Source of the DNA: Shinella curvata
Lineage (GTDB): Bacteria; Pseudomonadota; Alphaproteobacteria; Rhizobiales; Rhizobiaceae
Direction of reading: 5' to 3'
Length of the DNA: 64,000 nucleotides
NCBI RefSeq assembly: GCF_022899935.1
Contig: NZ_JALJCJ010000001.1
Location: forward strand, 205,956-269,955
The notes below the pieces were generated by a model. The model did not search any database, was not told where the DNA came from, and saw only the letters and a list, made by a program, of their open reading frames with translations. Both the position numbers and the translations under genes were made by a program. Of this stretch, positions 1 through 8,824 are shown piece after piece; within the stretch, counting starts at the first letter, position 1, and every line of letters starts with the position of its first letter.

Positions 1-673
1 CGATCCAGCCACGCCCGGCCGACATGTTTTCCACCCATTGCGGCGTATAGACCAGCGAGAGCTGCGCGCCGGCAAGCCCCGCACAGGCGCCGCCGAACAT
101 CACGGCGAGATAACGCGTGCGGATGACGTGGATGCCGAGCGCGTGGGCCGAGCCGTGATTGTCGCCGATGGCGCGGATTTTCAGGCCGGCACGGCTCTTG
201 AACAGGAACCAGTTGACACCGATTACCAGCGCGATCGACACGTAGAAGATGATATCCTGCTTGAAGAGCAGTGGGCCGAGGAACGGAATGTCCGACAGGA
301 GCGGAACGACAATCGGCTGGAGCTTGGTGCCGGACATACCGACATAGGGCTCGCCGATCTGGCCGGAAATGCCGAGACCCAGAATGGTCAGCGCCAGGCC
401 TGTCGCCACCTGGTTGGCGACGAGCGTCAGGGTCAGGAAACCGAAGAGCAAGGAGAAGAGCCCGCCGCCCGCAATGCCGGCGAGAATGCCGATATAGGGC
501 GAGCCGGTCATCTGGGTTGCGGCAAAGGCGATCGCCGCGCCCATCACCATCATGCCCTCGACGCCGAGATTGAGAACACCCGCACGCTCCGTCACGAGTT
601 CGCCGATGGAGGCAAGCACCAGCGGCGTCGCGGCGGTGATGACGGTGAGGAGGATCGCTTCGACGATACCCAT
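1..673 (-). CDS. ABC transporter permease, BMP/nucleoside type (second permease, 3' part cut by window edge)
   Basis: Inner-membrane channel subunit of a BMP-family importer (simple-sugar/nucleoside class). The reading frame starts with ATG at 671-673 and runs off the left edge, so 224 residues of an expected roughly 300 are present. The translation is strongly hydrophobic with several membrane segments and contains LNLGVEGMM near residue 35, a conserved stretch of the YufQ/NupQ-like permeases. Its ATG overlaps the TGA of the upstream permease (TGATG), which implies translational coupling. The substrate-binding protein is not in the window and may lie beyond the left edge. The substrate cannot be read from the permease. 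Confidence 0.9.
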   Translation of the reverse strand, partial: MGIVEAILLTVITAATPLVLASIGELVTERAGVLNLGVEGMMVMGAAIAFAATQMTGSPYIGILAGIAGGGLFSLLFGFLTLTLVANQVATGLALTILGLGISGQIGEPYVGMSGTKLQPIVVPLLSDIPFLGPLLFKQDIIFYVSIALVIGVNWFLFKSRAGLKIRAIGDNHGSAHALGIHVIRTRYLAVMFGGACAGLAGAQLSLVYTPQWVENMSAGRGWI

Positions 674-1767
674 CAGTGCGCTCCCCCTTCATTGGATTGG
701 CCAAGGCGGGAAAAGACCAGCCGGATCTTGTACTGGATAAGCGTATCGCAGGAGAGCACGAAGAAGAGCAGCAGGCCCTGGAAGACGCGGGTGACCTTGT
801 CGGAGACGCTGAGCGTCAGCTGCACGGCCTCGCCACCCACATAGGTCAATGCGAGGAACAGACCGGCGGCGATGATGCCGAGCGGATTGAGGCGCCCGAG
901 GAAGGCGACGATGATGGCGGTGAAACCGTAGCCGGGTGAAATGACCGGCTGGAGCTTGCCGATGGTGCCGCTCACCTCGGCAATGCCGGCAAGGCCTGCA
1001 AGACCGCCGGAAAGCAGCATCGAGAACCAGATCATGCGCTTTGAGGAGAAGCCGGCAAAACGCCCTGCCCGCTCCGACTGGCCGAGCACGGTGATCTCGA
1101 AGCCCTTGAGCGTGTAACGCATCATGATCCAGAGGCCGACGGCCGCGACAATGGCCAGCGCGAAACCGAGATTGGCGCGGCCCGACGCGATAAGTTCAGG
1201 CAGGATCGCCTCGGGTGCAAAATCCCGTGTGACCGGGAAGTTGTAGGCATCCGGGCTGCGCCAGGGGCCACGCACCAGCCAGTCGAGGAACAGCTGGGCG
1301 ATATAGACCAGCATGAGGCTGGTCAGGATCTCGTTGGTGTTCATATGCGCCTTGAGGAAGGCGGGGATGGCGGCATAGAGCGCGCCGCCGATTATGCCGA
1401 AGATCAGCATCAACGGCAGCACGAGCGGAGAATGCCAGTCGTGGAAGACGACGGGCACGATGGCGCCGGCAATGGCGCCGGCGATGAACTGGCCCTCGGC
1501 GCCGATATTCCAGTTGTTGGATCGATAGCAGACCGACAGGCCCGCACCGATAAGGATCAGCGGGGCGGCCTTGATGGCGATCTCGTGCAGCGACCAAACG
1601 TCGAGCAACGGCTCGATGAAGAAGCTGTAGAGCGCCGAACCCGGATCCTTGCCGAGCAGTGCGAACATGATGCCGCCGGCCACCACCGTCAGCGCCAGCG
1701 CCAGGAACGGCGAGACGATGGAGTAGAGCGTCGATGGATTGGCGCGCTTTTCAAGTTCAATGCGCAT
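673..1767 (-). CDS. ABC transporter permease, BMP/nucleoside type (first permease)
   Basis: 364-residue inner-membrane permease that pairs with the downstream permease to form the channel of a nucleoside or simple-sugar importer. It has about eight to ten hydrophobic segments. NIGAEGQF at residues 88-95 is the conserved N-I-G-x-E-G-Q signature of this family (YufP/NupP-like), and EITVLGQ near 224-230 lies in the cytoplasmic loop expected to contact the ATPase. The start overlaps the end of the ATPase gene by 11 bp and the stop overlaps the next start by one base, so the three genes form a tight operon. Confidence 0.93.
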   Translation of the reverse strand: MRIELEKRANPSTLYSIVSPFLALALTVVAGGIMFALLGKDPGSALYSFFIEPLLDVWSLHEIAIKAAPLILIGAGLSVCYRSNNWNIGAEGQFIAGAIAGAIVPVVFHDWHSPLVLPLMLIFGIIGGALYAAIPAFLKAHMNTNEILTSLMLVYIAQLFLDWLVRGPWRSPDAYNFPVTRDFAPEAILPELIASGRANLGFALAIVAAVGLWIMMRYTLKGFEITVLGQSERAGRFAGFSSKRMIWFSMLLSGGLAGLAGIAEVSGTIGKLQPVISPGYGFTAIIVAFLGRLNPLGIIAAGLFLALTYVGGEAVQLTLSVSDKVTRVFQGLLLFFVLSCDTLIQYKIRLVFSRLGQSNEGGAH

Positions 1768-3328
1768 GAGCCACCTCGCCTTCCGTCTTGCCGTACATGC
1801 CGCCCATCAGGAGGCCGATCTTTTCCCGCGTCAGATCGTGAGCCGGATAAGCATCCGAAAGTCGCCCTTCGCTGATAACGGCGATTTCGGTGGCGACCTC
1901 GAAGATTTCGTCGAGATCCTGACTGATCACCAGCACCGCCGAGCCTGATTTGGCGAGATCGACGAGCGCTTGGCGAATACGGCTTGCCGCCCCCGCATCC
2001 ACCCCCCAGGTCGGCTGGTTGACGATCAGCACCGCAGGCTGGCGATCCAGCTCGCGGCCGACGATGTATTTCTGCAGGTTGCCGCCCGAGAGCGAGCCTG
2101 CGGCCGGGTTCTCACCGCTCTTGCGCACATCCATTGCCTCGGAAATGCGCGTGGAGGCGATGCGCACGACGGCCTGTCGGATGATGCCCAGCAGGCCACC
2201 GGCCAGAAAGGTCTTCCGGTCGGACTGGCTGCGCGCCAGGACAAGATTATCGGACAGCGGCAACGTCGTCACGGCGGCGTGGCCATGGCGCTCCTCCGGC
2301 ACGAAACCGGCTCCCATCAGACGCCGTGCGGTAATGCCGAGATTGCCGGCCGCCTTGCCGCGGATGGAAACCGCGGCCGGATCCGCCACGGGATATTCGC
2401 CCGAGAGTGCGTCGAAAAGCTCGCCCTGCCCGTTACCGGCAACGCCGGCGATCGCAAGAACCTCGCCGCTGCGAACCTTGAGACAGACATTTTTCAGGGC
2501 GACGGCAAAGGGCGTGCGCGACGGCACGGTAAGGTGCTTGGCCTCGAGCAGCACGTCGCCCTTGGTATTGGTACCCGCCGCGCTCACCGAGGCGACGTCG
2601 CTGCCGACCATCATGCGTGCCAGCGATGCCGGTGTTTCCTTGCGCGGATCACAGGCACCGGTGACCTTGCCATGGCGCAGCACGGTCGCCCGGTCGCAGA
2701 TGCGCTGCACTTCCTCCAGCCGATGGCTGATGTAGAGCACCGAGCGCCCCTCGGCCTTCAGCTTGGCGAGAGTCTCGAACAGCCGGTCGGCCTCCTGCGG
2801 TGTCAGCACCGAGGTGGGTTCGTCGAGGATGATGAGTTCCGGATTCTGCAACAATGCACGCACGATCTCGATGCGCTGGCGCTCGCCGACCGAGAGATCG
2901 GCGACATGCGCGTTCGGATCGAGCGGCAGGCCGTAGAGATGGGAGAGGCGCGAGGCCTCCTCGGCGACTTTGGAAAGCGAAATGCCCGGGCTCAGCGACA
3001 GCGCGATGTTTTCGGCCACCGTCAGTGCTTCGAACAGCGAAAAATGCTGGAAGACCATGCCGATACCGATGCGACGCGCGGCACCGGGGCTTGGAATGCG
3101 AACGGATTCGCCCTTCCACAGGATCTGGCCGCTCGTGGGCGCGAGAACACCGAAAAGCATTTTGACGAGCGTGGATTTCCCGGCACCATTTTCGCCCAGC
3201 AAGGCATGGATTTCACCGGATTTGATATCGAGGTCGATGCCGTTGCACGCGGCAAAAGACCCGAACAGTTTTGTCAGGCTGCGGACAGCCAGCAACGGGC
3301 TGCCCTCGGATGATCCAACGGCTGACAC
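1757..3328 (-). CDS. ABC transporter ATP-binding protein, tandem-domain (BMP/nucleoside importer)
   Basis: 523-residue ATPase with two nucleotide-binding domains, the usual layout for sugar/nucleoside importers. Domain 1 has Walker A GENGAGKST at residues 45-53, signature LSVGERQ at 145-151 and Walker B ending ILDE at 167-170. Domain 2 has a degenerate Walker A (AGVAGNGQGE), signature LSGGNLQ and NQPTWGVD in place of a normal Walker B, as is typical for the second half of this family. The start is GTG, preceded by AGGGGAAGC. It is first in the ATPase-permease-permease operon and begins 51 bp after the quinone oxidoreductase stop, so transcription from the pcs promoter could read into it. Confidence 0.94.
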   Translation of the reverse strand: MSAVGSSEGSPLLAVRSLTKLFGSFAACNGIDLDIKSGEIHALLGENGAGKSTLVKMLFGVLAPTSGQILWKGESVRIPSPGAARRIGIGMVFQHFSLFEALTVAENIALSLSPGISLSKVAEEASRLSHLYGLPLDPNAHVADLSVGERQRIEIVRALLQNPELIILDEPTSVLTPQEADRLFETLAKLKAEGRSVLYISHRLEEVQRICDRATVLRHGKVTGACDPRKETPASLARMMVGSDVASVSAAGTNTKGDVLLEAKHLTVPSRTPFAVALKNVCLKVRSGEVLAIAGVAGNGQGELFDALSGEYPVADPAAVSIRGKAAGNLGITARRLMGAGFVPEERHGHAAVTTLPLSDNLVLARSQSDRKTFLAGGLLGIIRQAVVRIASTRISEAMDVRKSGENPAAGSLSGGNLQKYIVGRELDRQPAVLIVNQPTWGVDAGAASRIRQALVDLAKSGSAVLVISQDLDEIFEVATEIAVISEGRLSDAYPAHDLTREKIGLLMGGMYGKTEGEVAHAH

Positions 3329-3379
3329 GCTTCCCCTCTTTCCCGCGATCCCGATCCCCTGCGCCCATTCGGGTCGTTG

Positions 3380-4351
3380 TCAGGGAATGAGCAATGTCGT
3401 TCCACTCGTTTTTCTGGCTTCCAGATCCGCGTGCGCCTGCCCGGCATTCGCCAACGAATAAGTCTGATTTATATTGATACGCACTTTGCTGCTCTGCACA
3501 ATATCAAACAGCGAGTTTGCACACGCATCCAGCGCCGCGCGTGTCGCGATATACGCAAACAGCGTCGGGCGGGTGGCGTAAAGCGACCCCTTCTGCGCGA
3601 GCAACCCCATGTTGAATGCCTCAACGGGGCCGGAAGAATTGCCGAAGCTGACGAAAAGGCCGCGGGGCTTCAGGCAGTCCAGCGACTGCGGGAAGGTGTC
3701 CTTGCCGACGGAATCGTAGACGACGTCGACGCCAGCCCCGTTGGTCAGTTCGCGCACCCGGGCGACAAAGTCGTCCTTTCCGTAGTCGATGACATGGTCA
3801 TAGCCATGCGCCAGCGCCAGATCGATCTTCGCCTGCGAGCCCGCCGTGCCGATGACCGTGGCGCCCAGCGCCTTGGCCCATTGTCCCGCAATGAGGCCGA
3901 CGCCACCGGCCGCGGCGTGGAACAGGATCACGCTGCCGGGCTTAACCGGAAAGGTCTGGAGCAAGAGATATTGCGCGGTCATGCCCTTGAGCATCATAGC
4001 CGCCGCCGTTTCCAGCGAAATGCCATCCGGCACCTTCACCAGATGCTTGGTCGCGACGTTGCGCTCCGCCGCATAGGCGCCGTCCGCCGAGGCGTAGGCA
4101 ACGCGGTCGCCGATCGCGAAATCCGTCACTCCCGCGCCGAGAGCGGTGACCGTGCCCGCACCTTCCTTGCCCGGAATGAACGGCGGCTCGGCCTTGTAGA
4201 GGCCGGTACGGAAATAGACATCGATGAAATTGAGCCCGATTGCCGCCTGGCGGATCTGGACCTCTCCCGGGCCTGGTGCGCCGAGCTCGACGTCTTCGAG
4301 CTTGAGAACTTCAGGTCCGCCAAGCGTGCGGACTACGATCGCTTTGGTCAT
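3380..4351 (-). CDS. NADPH:quinone oxidoreductase family protein (zeta-crystallin-like MDR)
   Basis: 323-residue medium-chain dehydrogenase/reductase. Family members reduce quinones or enones with NADPH. The N-terminal GroES-like fold is followed by a Rossmann domain with the AAAGGVGLIAGQWAKALG nucleotide-binding stretch around residues 151-168. The catalytic zinc cysteines of alcohol dehydrogenases are absent, as expected for quinone reductases. I chose the ATG at 4349-4351, seven codons inside the longest frame, because GGAG sits eight bases upstream and the protein then begins MTKAIVVRTLG as in homologues. It starts 17 bp after the pcs stop and is probably co-transcribed with it. The physiological substrate is unknown. 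Confidence 0.9.
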   Translation of the reverse strand: MTKAIVVRTLGGPEVLKLEDVELGAPGPGEVQIRQAAIGLNFIDVYFRTGLYKAEPPFIPGKEGAGTVTALGAGVTDFAIGDRVAYASADGAYAAERNVATKHLVKVPDGISLETAAAMMLKGMTAQYLLLQTFPVKPGSVILFHAAAGGVGLIAGQWAKALGATVIGTAGSQAKIDLALAHGYDHVIDYGKDDFVARVRELTNGAGVDVVYDSVGKDTFPQSLDCLKPRGLFVSFGNSSGPVEAFNMGLLAQKGSLYATRPTLFAYIATRAALDACANSLFDIVQSSKVRININQTYSLANAGQAHADLEARKTSGTTLLIP

Positions 4352-4368
4352 ATCAGTTCTCCCGACAG

Positions 4369-5094
4369 TCACGACCGGCCGAGTTTTGGAAAAGCCTGCA
4401 GCACGGCGCCGACACCATAGAGGTAAAGCCCCGTCACCACGACGCCCCAGACCACCCAGTCCGGCGTGTCGAAATGCAGAAGCAATGCATAGCCGCTGAG
4501 AAGAGACCAGAGGAAGAAGACGCCGAGATTGAGCGGCCGCAGCCGCTGAACGCGCACGGGATGCAAAAAGTTGATCGGCATGAAGGTGAGGAAGACGGAG
4601 ACGAAAACGATGATCGATGCCGTTAATCCGCTCGCCTTGATGACGAACAGCGTGAACACCACCATGTTCCAGACGACCGGGAAACCGGAGAAGAAATACT
4701 CGTCGGTCTTCATGCCCATATCGGCATAGTAGATGGCGCTCGATACCACGATGGCACCGGCGGCCACGAAGGACCAGGGCTCACCGATCATGCCGCTCTG
4801 GTAAAGTGCAAAGGCCGGCAGCAGCACATAGGTCACGTAGTCGATGACGTTGTCGAGCGTATCGCCGGACCAGTTGGGCAATACTTCCTTGACGCGCACC
4901 TTTCGCGCGATCGGACCGTCGATGCCATCGACGAGAAGCGCCAGCCCGAGCCACCAGAACATATCGACAAAACGGTGCTCCGCCGCCGCCACGACACCGA
5001 GGAAGGCCAGGAACGAGCCGGATGCCGTCAGGATATGAACGGAAAAGGCACGGATTTCCGCGTAGGGCACGCGCTTGTAGTTGAAGAACTTCAT
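4369..5094 (-). CDS. pcs: phosphatidylcholine synthase
   Basis: Integral membrane CDP-alcohol phosphatidyltransferase that condenses choline with CDP-diacylglycerol to give phosphatidylcholine and CMP. The catalytic motif is the Pcs variant: D59-G60, A63-R64, then 12 residues, G77, D81 and D85, rather than the shorter spacing of PgsA/PssA enzymes. Its 241 residues match rhizobial Pcs. Several hydrophobic helices follow. In these bacteria phosphatidylcholine is a major membrane lipid and exogenous choline feeds this one-step route. The divergent hydroxylase gene lies 251 bp away. Confidence 0.96.
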   Translation of the reverse strand: MKFFNYKRVPYAEIRAFSVHILTASGSFLAFLGVVAAAEHRFVDMFWWLGLALLVDGIDGPIARKVRVKEVLPNWSGDTLDNVIDYVTYVLLPAFALYQSGMIGEPWSFVAAGAIVVSSAIYYADMGMKTDEYFFSGFPVVWNMVVFTLFVIKASGLTASIIVFVSVFLTFMPINFLHPVRVQRLRPLNLGVFFLWSLLSGYALLLHFDTPDWVVWGVVVTGLYLYGVGAVLQAFPKLGRS

Positions 5095-5345
5095 TGCCGT
5101 TCGCTGTCCATTCCTTGGGGCTTAGATCTCGGCCGCGACCCGCCAGACACGCCCTCTTGTGCCGTCACGTCAGGTAATATGCATTGATTGCCCGGCACCG
5201 CCAGTGGAAATCGGTTGCTCCCCAAGCGCTTCGGTCGCCTGCGCGGATTCATCCCATGGAAATTGCCTCTTTGCCGGCCTAGTTTGCATCGGGTAGAAGC
5301 GCTGCAAATCTGTGGGTAACACGTGGGCTCTTTCGGAGGTCGGTC
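5095..5345. other. divergent intergenic region pcs / UbiH-family gene
   Basis: 251 bp between two divergently transcribed genes, so it must hold both promoters. GGAGGTCGGTC just before 5346 is the ribosome-binding site of the hydroxylase. I could not assign convincing -35/-10 pairs, and I see no RNA gene or repeat. Confidence 0.5.
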
Positions 5346-6554
5346 ATGAGGGAATTCGATATTGCGATCGTCGGCGCCGGCCTTGCTGGAAGCCTCGCGG
5401 CGCTTGCGCTGTCCGATTCGGGCCGAAGCGTCGCGCTGATCGCACCGCCCGCCCGCGTCACAGATGGCCGCACCACGGCGCTGATGGATCAGTCCATCGT
5501 GTTCCTGAAGGCGCTCGGTCTCTGGGACGACATCGCCCCGCATGCTGCGGCGCTTGAGACGATGCAGATTCTCGACGGGACGGCCCGCCTCCTGCGCGCG
5601 CCGCCTGTTGCCTTCCGCTCCGGCGAAGTCGGCCTGAGCGCCTTTGGCTACAATATTCCCAACGCCCCCTTCCTCGACGTTCTCGATAACCGCATTGCCG
5701 CCGATGATGGCATCGTTCGCCTGCCGAACGGCGTGACCGCCGCCACGGCTTTCGAAAACGGCGTAGAACTGGCACTCGACGACGGCGCGCGCGTGCTCGC
5801 CCGCCTCGTCGTCGGCGCCGATGGCCGGAAGTCGAAAATCCGCGAGAGCGCCGGCATCGCTGTCCGTGCCTGGTCCTATCCGCAGGCGGCGCTCGTTCTC
5901 AATTTCTCGCATGACCGACCGCACGGCAATGTCTCGACGGAATTTCATACGGAAAGCGGCCCCTTCACCCAGGTTCCCCTGCCCGGCCGCCGCTCCAGCC
6001 TCGTCTGGGTTCTGCCGCCAAAGGAAGCCGTGCGGCTGAGCGGCCTGTCGGATGCCGAACTCAGCCAGGCTGTCGAGGCGCGCATGCAATCCATGCTCGG
6101 TAAGGTCGCCGTCGAGGGCGGTGCGCAGAGTTTTCCGCTGTCGGGCATGACGGCCGATCGTTTCGGCAAGGGCCGCATCGCCCTGGTCGGCGAGGCTGCG
6201 CACGCCTTTCCGCCGATCGGCGCCCAGGGTCTCAATCTCAGCCTGCGCGATATCATGGCTCTGAAGGACCTGCTGCAAGCATCCGAGCCCACTGCCTATG
6301 ATGCGATTGGTGACCATTTCGACCGCAAGCGTCAGGTGGATGTCCGCTCACGCACGCTCAGTGTCGACCTGCTCAACCGCTCGCTGCTGTCGGATTTCCT
6401 GCCCGTGCAATTCCTGCGTTCGGCGGGGTTGCATCTCCTCTCGGCGCTCGGTCCTCTGCGCAGCGTCGTCATGCGCGAGGGTATCGAGCCAGGCGGTTCG
6501 TTCAAGGCGTTTCGCGATACGTTACGGGAACGGATCGCCCGCAAGCAGGCCTGA
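5346..6554 (+). CDS. UbiH/UbiF/COQ6-family FAD-dependent hydroxylase
   Basis: 402-residue flavoprotein monooxygenase, probably hydroxylating the ring of a ubiquinone precursor at the membrane. It has the N-terminal dinucleotide-binding GAGLAG at residues 10-15, the mid-domain GADG at 157-160, and the second FAD motif GEAAHAFPPIGAQGLN from 282, where most relatives have GDAAH. Which carbon it hydroxylates (UbiH, UbiF, UbiI or UbiL role) cannot be told from sequence alone. A strong AGGAGG-like site precedes the ATG. Its last 33 bases overlap the tail of the convergent AEC transporter gene. Confidence 0.9.
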   Translation: MREFDIAIVGAGLAGSLAALALSDSGRSVALIAPPARVTDGRTTALMDQSIVFLKALGLWDDIAPHAAALETMQILDGTARLLRAPPVAFRSGEVGLSAFGYNIPNAPFLDVLDNRIAADDGIVRLPNGVTAATAFENGVELALDDGARVLARLVVGADGRKSKIRESAGIAVRAWSYPQAALVLNFSHDRPHGNVSTEFHTESGPFTQVPLPGRRSSLVWVLPPKEAVRLSGLSDAELSQAVEARMQSMLGKVAVEGGAQSFPLSGMTADRFGKGRIALVGEAAHAFPPIGAQGLNLSLRDIMALKDLLQASEPTAYDAIGDHFDRKRQVDVRSRTLSVDLLNRSLLSDFLPVQFLRSAGLHLLSALGPLRSVVMREGIEPGGSFKAFRDTLRERIARKQA

Positions 6555-7484
6555 TTTGATGAGATAGAGCAGCACCGTGACCGTCGCGACCGACAACACC
6601 GTCGTGATGAGGATGGTTGCCGACGCCCGCTCCTGCCAGACATTGTATTGCTGGCCGATCACGAAGACATTGGTCGCCGTCGGCAGGGCAGCCAGCAGCA
6701 CGGCTGTAAAAACCCAGACCGGATCGAAATTACCGGCCAACCCGAGCACGAGATACATCGTCACCGGCAGCAGCAGGAGTTTCGCCGGCACGATGTAGCC
6801 GATCTCGACCGGCACGCGCTTAAGCGGCCGAAGCGCCAGTGTCACCCCCATGGCAAAAAGGGCGCAGGGCGCTGCCGCCTGGGCCAGATAGTCGATCAGC
6901 CGCTGCAATGGCGCCGGTGCCTCAAAACCGGCAAAAGCGGCGACAAAGCCGGCCGCCGTCGCGATGATGAAGGGATGCGTGACGATTTTTCTCGCGACAC
7001 CGGCAACGATCTGCAACGGCGCCTGCTTTTCTCCGCCGCCCAACGCCATCAGCGCGGGCGCGACCATGAAATGCAGCATGTTCTCGAAGCAGAAGACCAG
7101 CGCGACCGGCACGGCCGCCGGCTCGCCGAAGGCCAGCAGCGCAAGCCCCGGCCCCATGTAACCGATATTGCCATAGGCGGCCGCCAGTCCCTGGACCGTT
7201 GCCTCGCCTATCGTCGCGCGCCGCAGGACGAGGCCGATAGCGAAGATAAGGCCGAAAACGAGATAGGTTGCGCTGATATTGGCAACGATGAAGTCGATAC
7301 GCGTCAGCTGCTCGATCGGCGTCCTTGCCACCAGCTTGTAGAAAAGCGCCGGCAGCGCGATGTAGATGATGAATGTATTGAGCCAGCCAAGCGCCTCGAT
7401 CGGCTGTTTGGTGATCCTTGCAACCACATAACCCAGGAGGATCATGCCGAAAAAAGGCAGAACCAGTCCGATGATGTCAGCCAT
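6522..7484 (-). CDS. AEC family transporter (auxin efflux carrier / malonate permease type)
   Basis: 320-residue membrane protein with about ten hydrophobic segments in two halves, beginning with the family's typical LPFFGMILLGYVVAR. Members export or take up small organic acids such as malonate or malate. The substrate is not predictable here. Its 3' end overlaps the 3' end of the upstream-facing hydroxylase gene by 33 bp (tail to tail). A rhizobial palindromic repeat lies just upstream of its start, between it and the CcdA-like gene. Confidence 0.9.
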   Translation of the reverse strand: MADIIGLVLPFFGMILLGYVVARITKQPIEALGWLNTFIIYIALPALFYKLVARTPIEQLTRIDFIVANISATYLVFGLIFAIGLVLRRATIGEATVQGLAAAYGNIGYMGPGLALLAFGEPAAVPVALVFCFENMLHFMVAPALMALGGGEKQAPLQIVAGVARKIVTHPFIIATAAGFVAAFAGFEAPAPLQRLIDYLAQAAAPCALFAMGVTLALRPLKRVPVEIGYIVPAKLLLLPVTMYLVLGLAGNFDPVWVFTAVLLAALPTATNVFVIGQQYNVWQERASATILITTVLSVATVTVLLYLIKSGLLAGDPFP

Positions 7485-7528
7485 GAGCCGAAGCCTGCTC
7501 CCGCTCTGTTCCGAGGATGATATCCCGA

Positions 7529-7635
7529 CTAGAGCATTTCCGGTGAACTCTGGTTCACCGGAAATGCTCTAGGATTTTGTTTTTACCGCATTATCCGACG
7601 CCGAAGCAAAGTCGCTTCGACTGGAAATGCTCTAG
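7529..7635. repeat. rhizobial intergenic palindromic repeat (AGAGCATTTCC family)
   Basis: A perfect 20-bp inverted repeat (7529-7548 and 7553-7572, four-base loop) begins CTAGAGCATTTCC. It is followed by ATTTTGTTTTTACCGC and then a third partial copy, GGAAATGCTCTAG, at 7623-7635. Elements with the AGAGCATTTCC...GGAAATGCTCT core and an internal TTTTGTTTTTACGC stretch are, from memory, scattered in rhizobial and agrobacterial genomes. The last copy contains the TAG stop codon (7632-7634) of the CcdA-like gene. Confidence 0.8.
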
Positions 7636-8381
7636 CCGATTTGTGAGAGAATGGGAAACGTTTGCTGGAACCAGATGGCGACGGCGCTGATATAGCCGAA
7701 AATGAAGGCGAGACCGGTGAGGATCAACAGAACGCCCATGATCTTTTCCACCGCGCCGAGATGGCGGCGAAAACGCACGAGGAAGCGCATGAAGGCTCCG
7801 GAGAAACCAGCCGCGATCCAGAACGGAACGGCAAGCCCGAGCGAATAGACCGCCAGCAGGATCGCCCCGTCGCCCACCGTTTCGCGCGCCGCGGCAATTC
7901 CCAGAATGGCGCCCAGCACCGGTCCGATACACGGCGTCCAGCCAAAGGCGAAGGCAAGCCCCATGATATAGGCGCCCGACGCCGTCGCCGGTTTGCCGCC
8001 ACCCTGGAACCGCGCTTCACGCGCAAAAAGCCCGATGCGCAGAAGCCCGAGAAAATGCAGGCCCATCAGGATGATGATGACGCCACCGATCTGGGCGAGC
8101 AGGTCGAGATGCCGCCGCAGCACCATGCCGATGGTCGAAGCCCCTGCCCCGAGCGCCACGAAGACGGTCGCAAAGCCCAGCGTGAAGAAGAATGCCGCAA
8201 GCAGCACCGCGCCGCGCGTATCCCGCCGCACCGCCGCCGCTTCCCCGCCGCGGAACTGATCCACCGAGATGCCGGCCATGTAACAGAGATAGGGAGGCAC
8301 GAGCGGCAGCACGCAGGGCGACAGGAACGAGAGCGCACCCGCCAGAAGCGCGCTCCAAAGGGAAATATCGGCAATCGACAA
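7632..8381 (-). CDS. ccdA: CcdA-family cytochrome c biogenesis / thiol-disulfide transmembrane protein
   Basis: 249-residue protein with six predicted membrane helices. CcdA moves electrons from cytoplasmic thioredoxin to periplasmic thiol proteins and is needed for haem attachment to apocytochromes c. The two conserved cysteines are visible in SPCVLPLVPP (C23) and GWTPCIGPVLG (C151). The start is probably TTG at 8379-8381, because GGAG lies six bases upstream and no ATG precedes the first helix. The stop codon lies inside a palindromic repeat. An exported tetrahaem-type protein is encoded a few kb upstream, but a functional link is only inference. Confidence 0.9.
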   Translation of the reverse strand: MSIADISLWSALLAGALSFLSPCVLPLVPPYLCYMAGISVDQFRGGEAAAVRRDTRGAVLLAAFFFTLGFATVFVALGAGASTIGMVLRRHLDLLAQIGGVIIILMGLHFLGLLRIGLFAREARFQGGGKPATASGAYIMGLAFAFGWTPCIGPVLGAILGIAAARETVGDGAILLAVYSLGLAVPFWIAAGFSGAFMRFLVRFRRHLGAVEKIMGVLLILTGLAFIFGYISAVAIWFQQTFPILSQIG

Positions 8382-8600
8382 GGGCTACTCCGAGACGTCC
8401 TGAGGGGCGCCGGCAAAACCGCCTCGCCACCCCTGCGTGGGTGTCATCTGATAGACCCGGTTCACCCCTCCCGCCAATCACCTTTTGGAGAACGCGACGA
8501 AATGTCGTGGCGCAGTGTCGACTTTGCAGTCAGTGCCGCGATCAAGCCGAAATGTAGTTTGAAGGAAGACCACCGCCACTTCGTGTCAACACGACGGAGG

Positions 8601-8676
8601 TGGTGAGCGCGCAGGGATTCGAACCCTGGACCTACTGATTAAAAGTCAGTTGCTCTACCGGCTGAGCTACGCGCTC
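8601..8676 (-). tRNA. tRNA-Lys (anticodon TTT)
   Basis: Full cloverleaf on the minus strand: acceptor GAGCGCG pairs with CGCGCTC, the T-arm is CAGGG TTCGAAT CCCTG, and the anticodon loop ACTTTTAAT gives TTT. Discriminator A and an encoded CCA are at 8601-8604. Confidence 0.97.
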
Positions 8677-8712
8677 CCAAGCGGTGCGAAGGCGCCCCGC
8701 GGAAGTGGGCGG

Positions 8713-8741
8713 AACATATGCATGCGGTTCTGCCGGGTCAA
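8713..8741 (-). promoter_or_regulatory. sigma-70 promoter of tRNA-Lys
   Basis: On the minus strand TTGACC (8736-8741) and TATGTT (8713-8718) are separated by exactly 17 bp and end about 37 bp before the tRNA 5' end. Confidence 0.65.
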
Positions 8742-8824
8742 CCCGGAAAATGTAGAGAAAAACAGCTTTTATAGTGGCTCGACGACCGGGCCGCTTTGTC
8801 GTTGCGGGTGCGTGGCTGCCGGGC

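Noticed and set aside
5091..6317. 408-codon minus-strand frame opposite the UbiH-family gene
   Set aside because: Antisense shadow; the plus-strand frame has intact FAD-binding motifs.
8382..8600. Searched for a gene or RNA between the CcdA-like gene and tRNA-Lys
   Set aside because: No frame with a plausible start and ribosome-binding site; only upstream sequence of the CcdA-like gene is likely.
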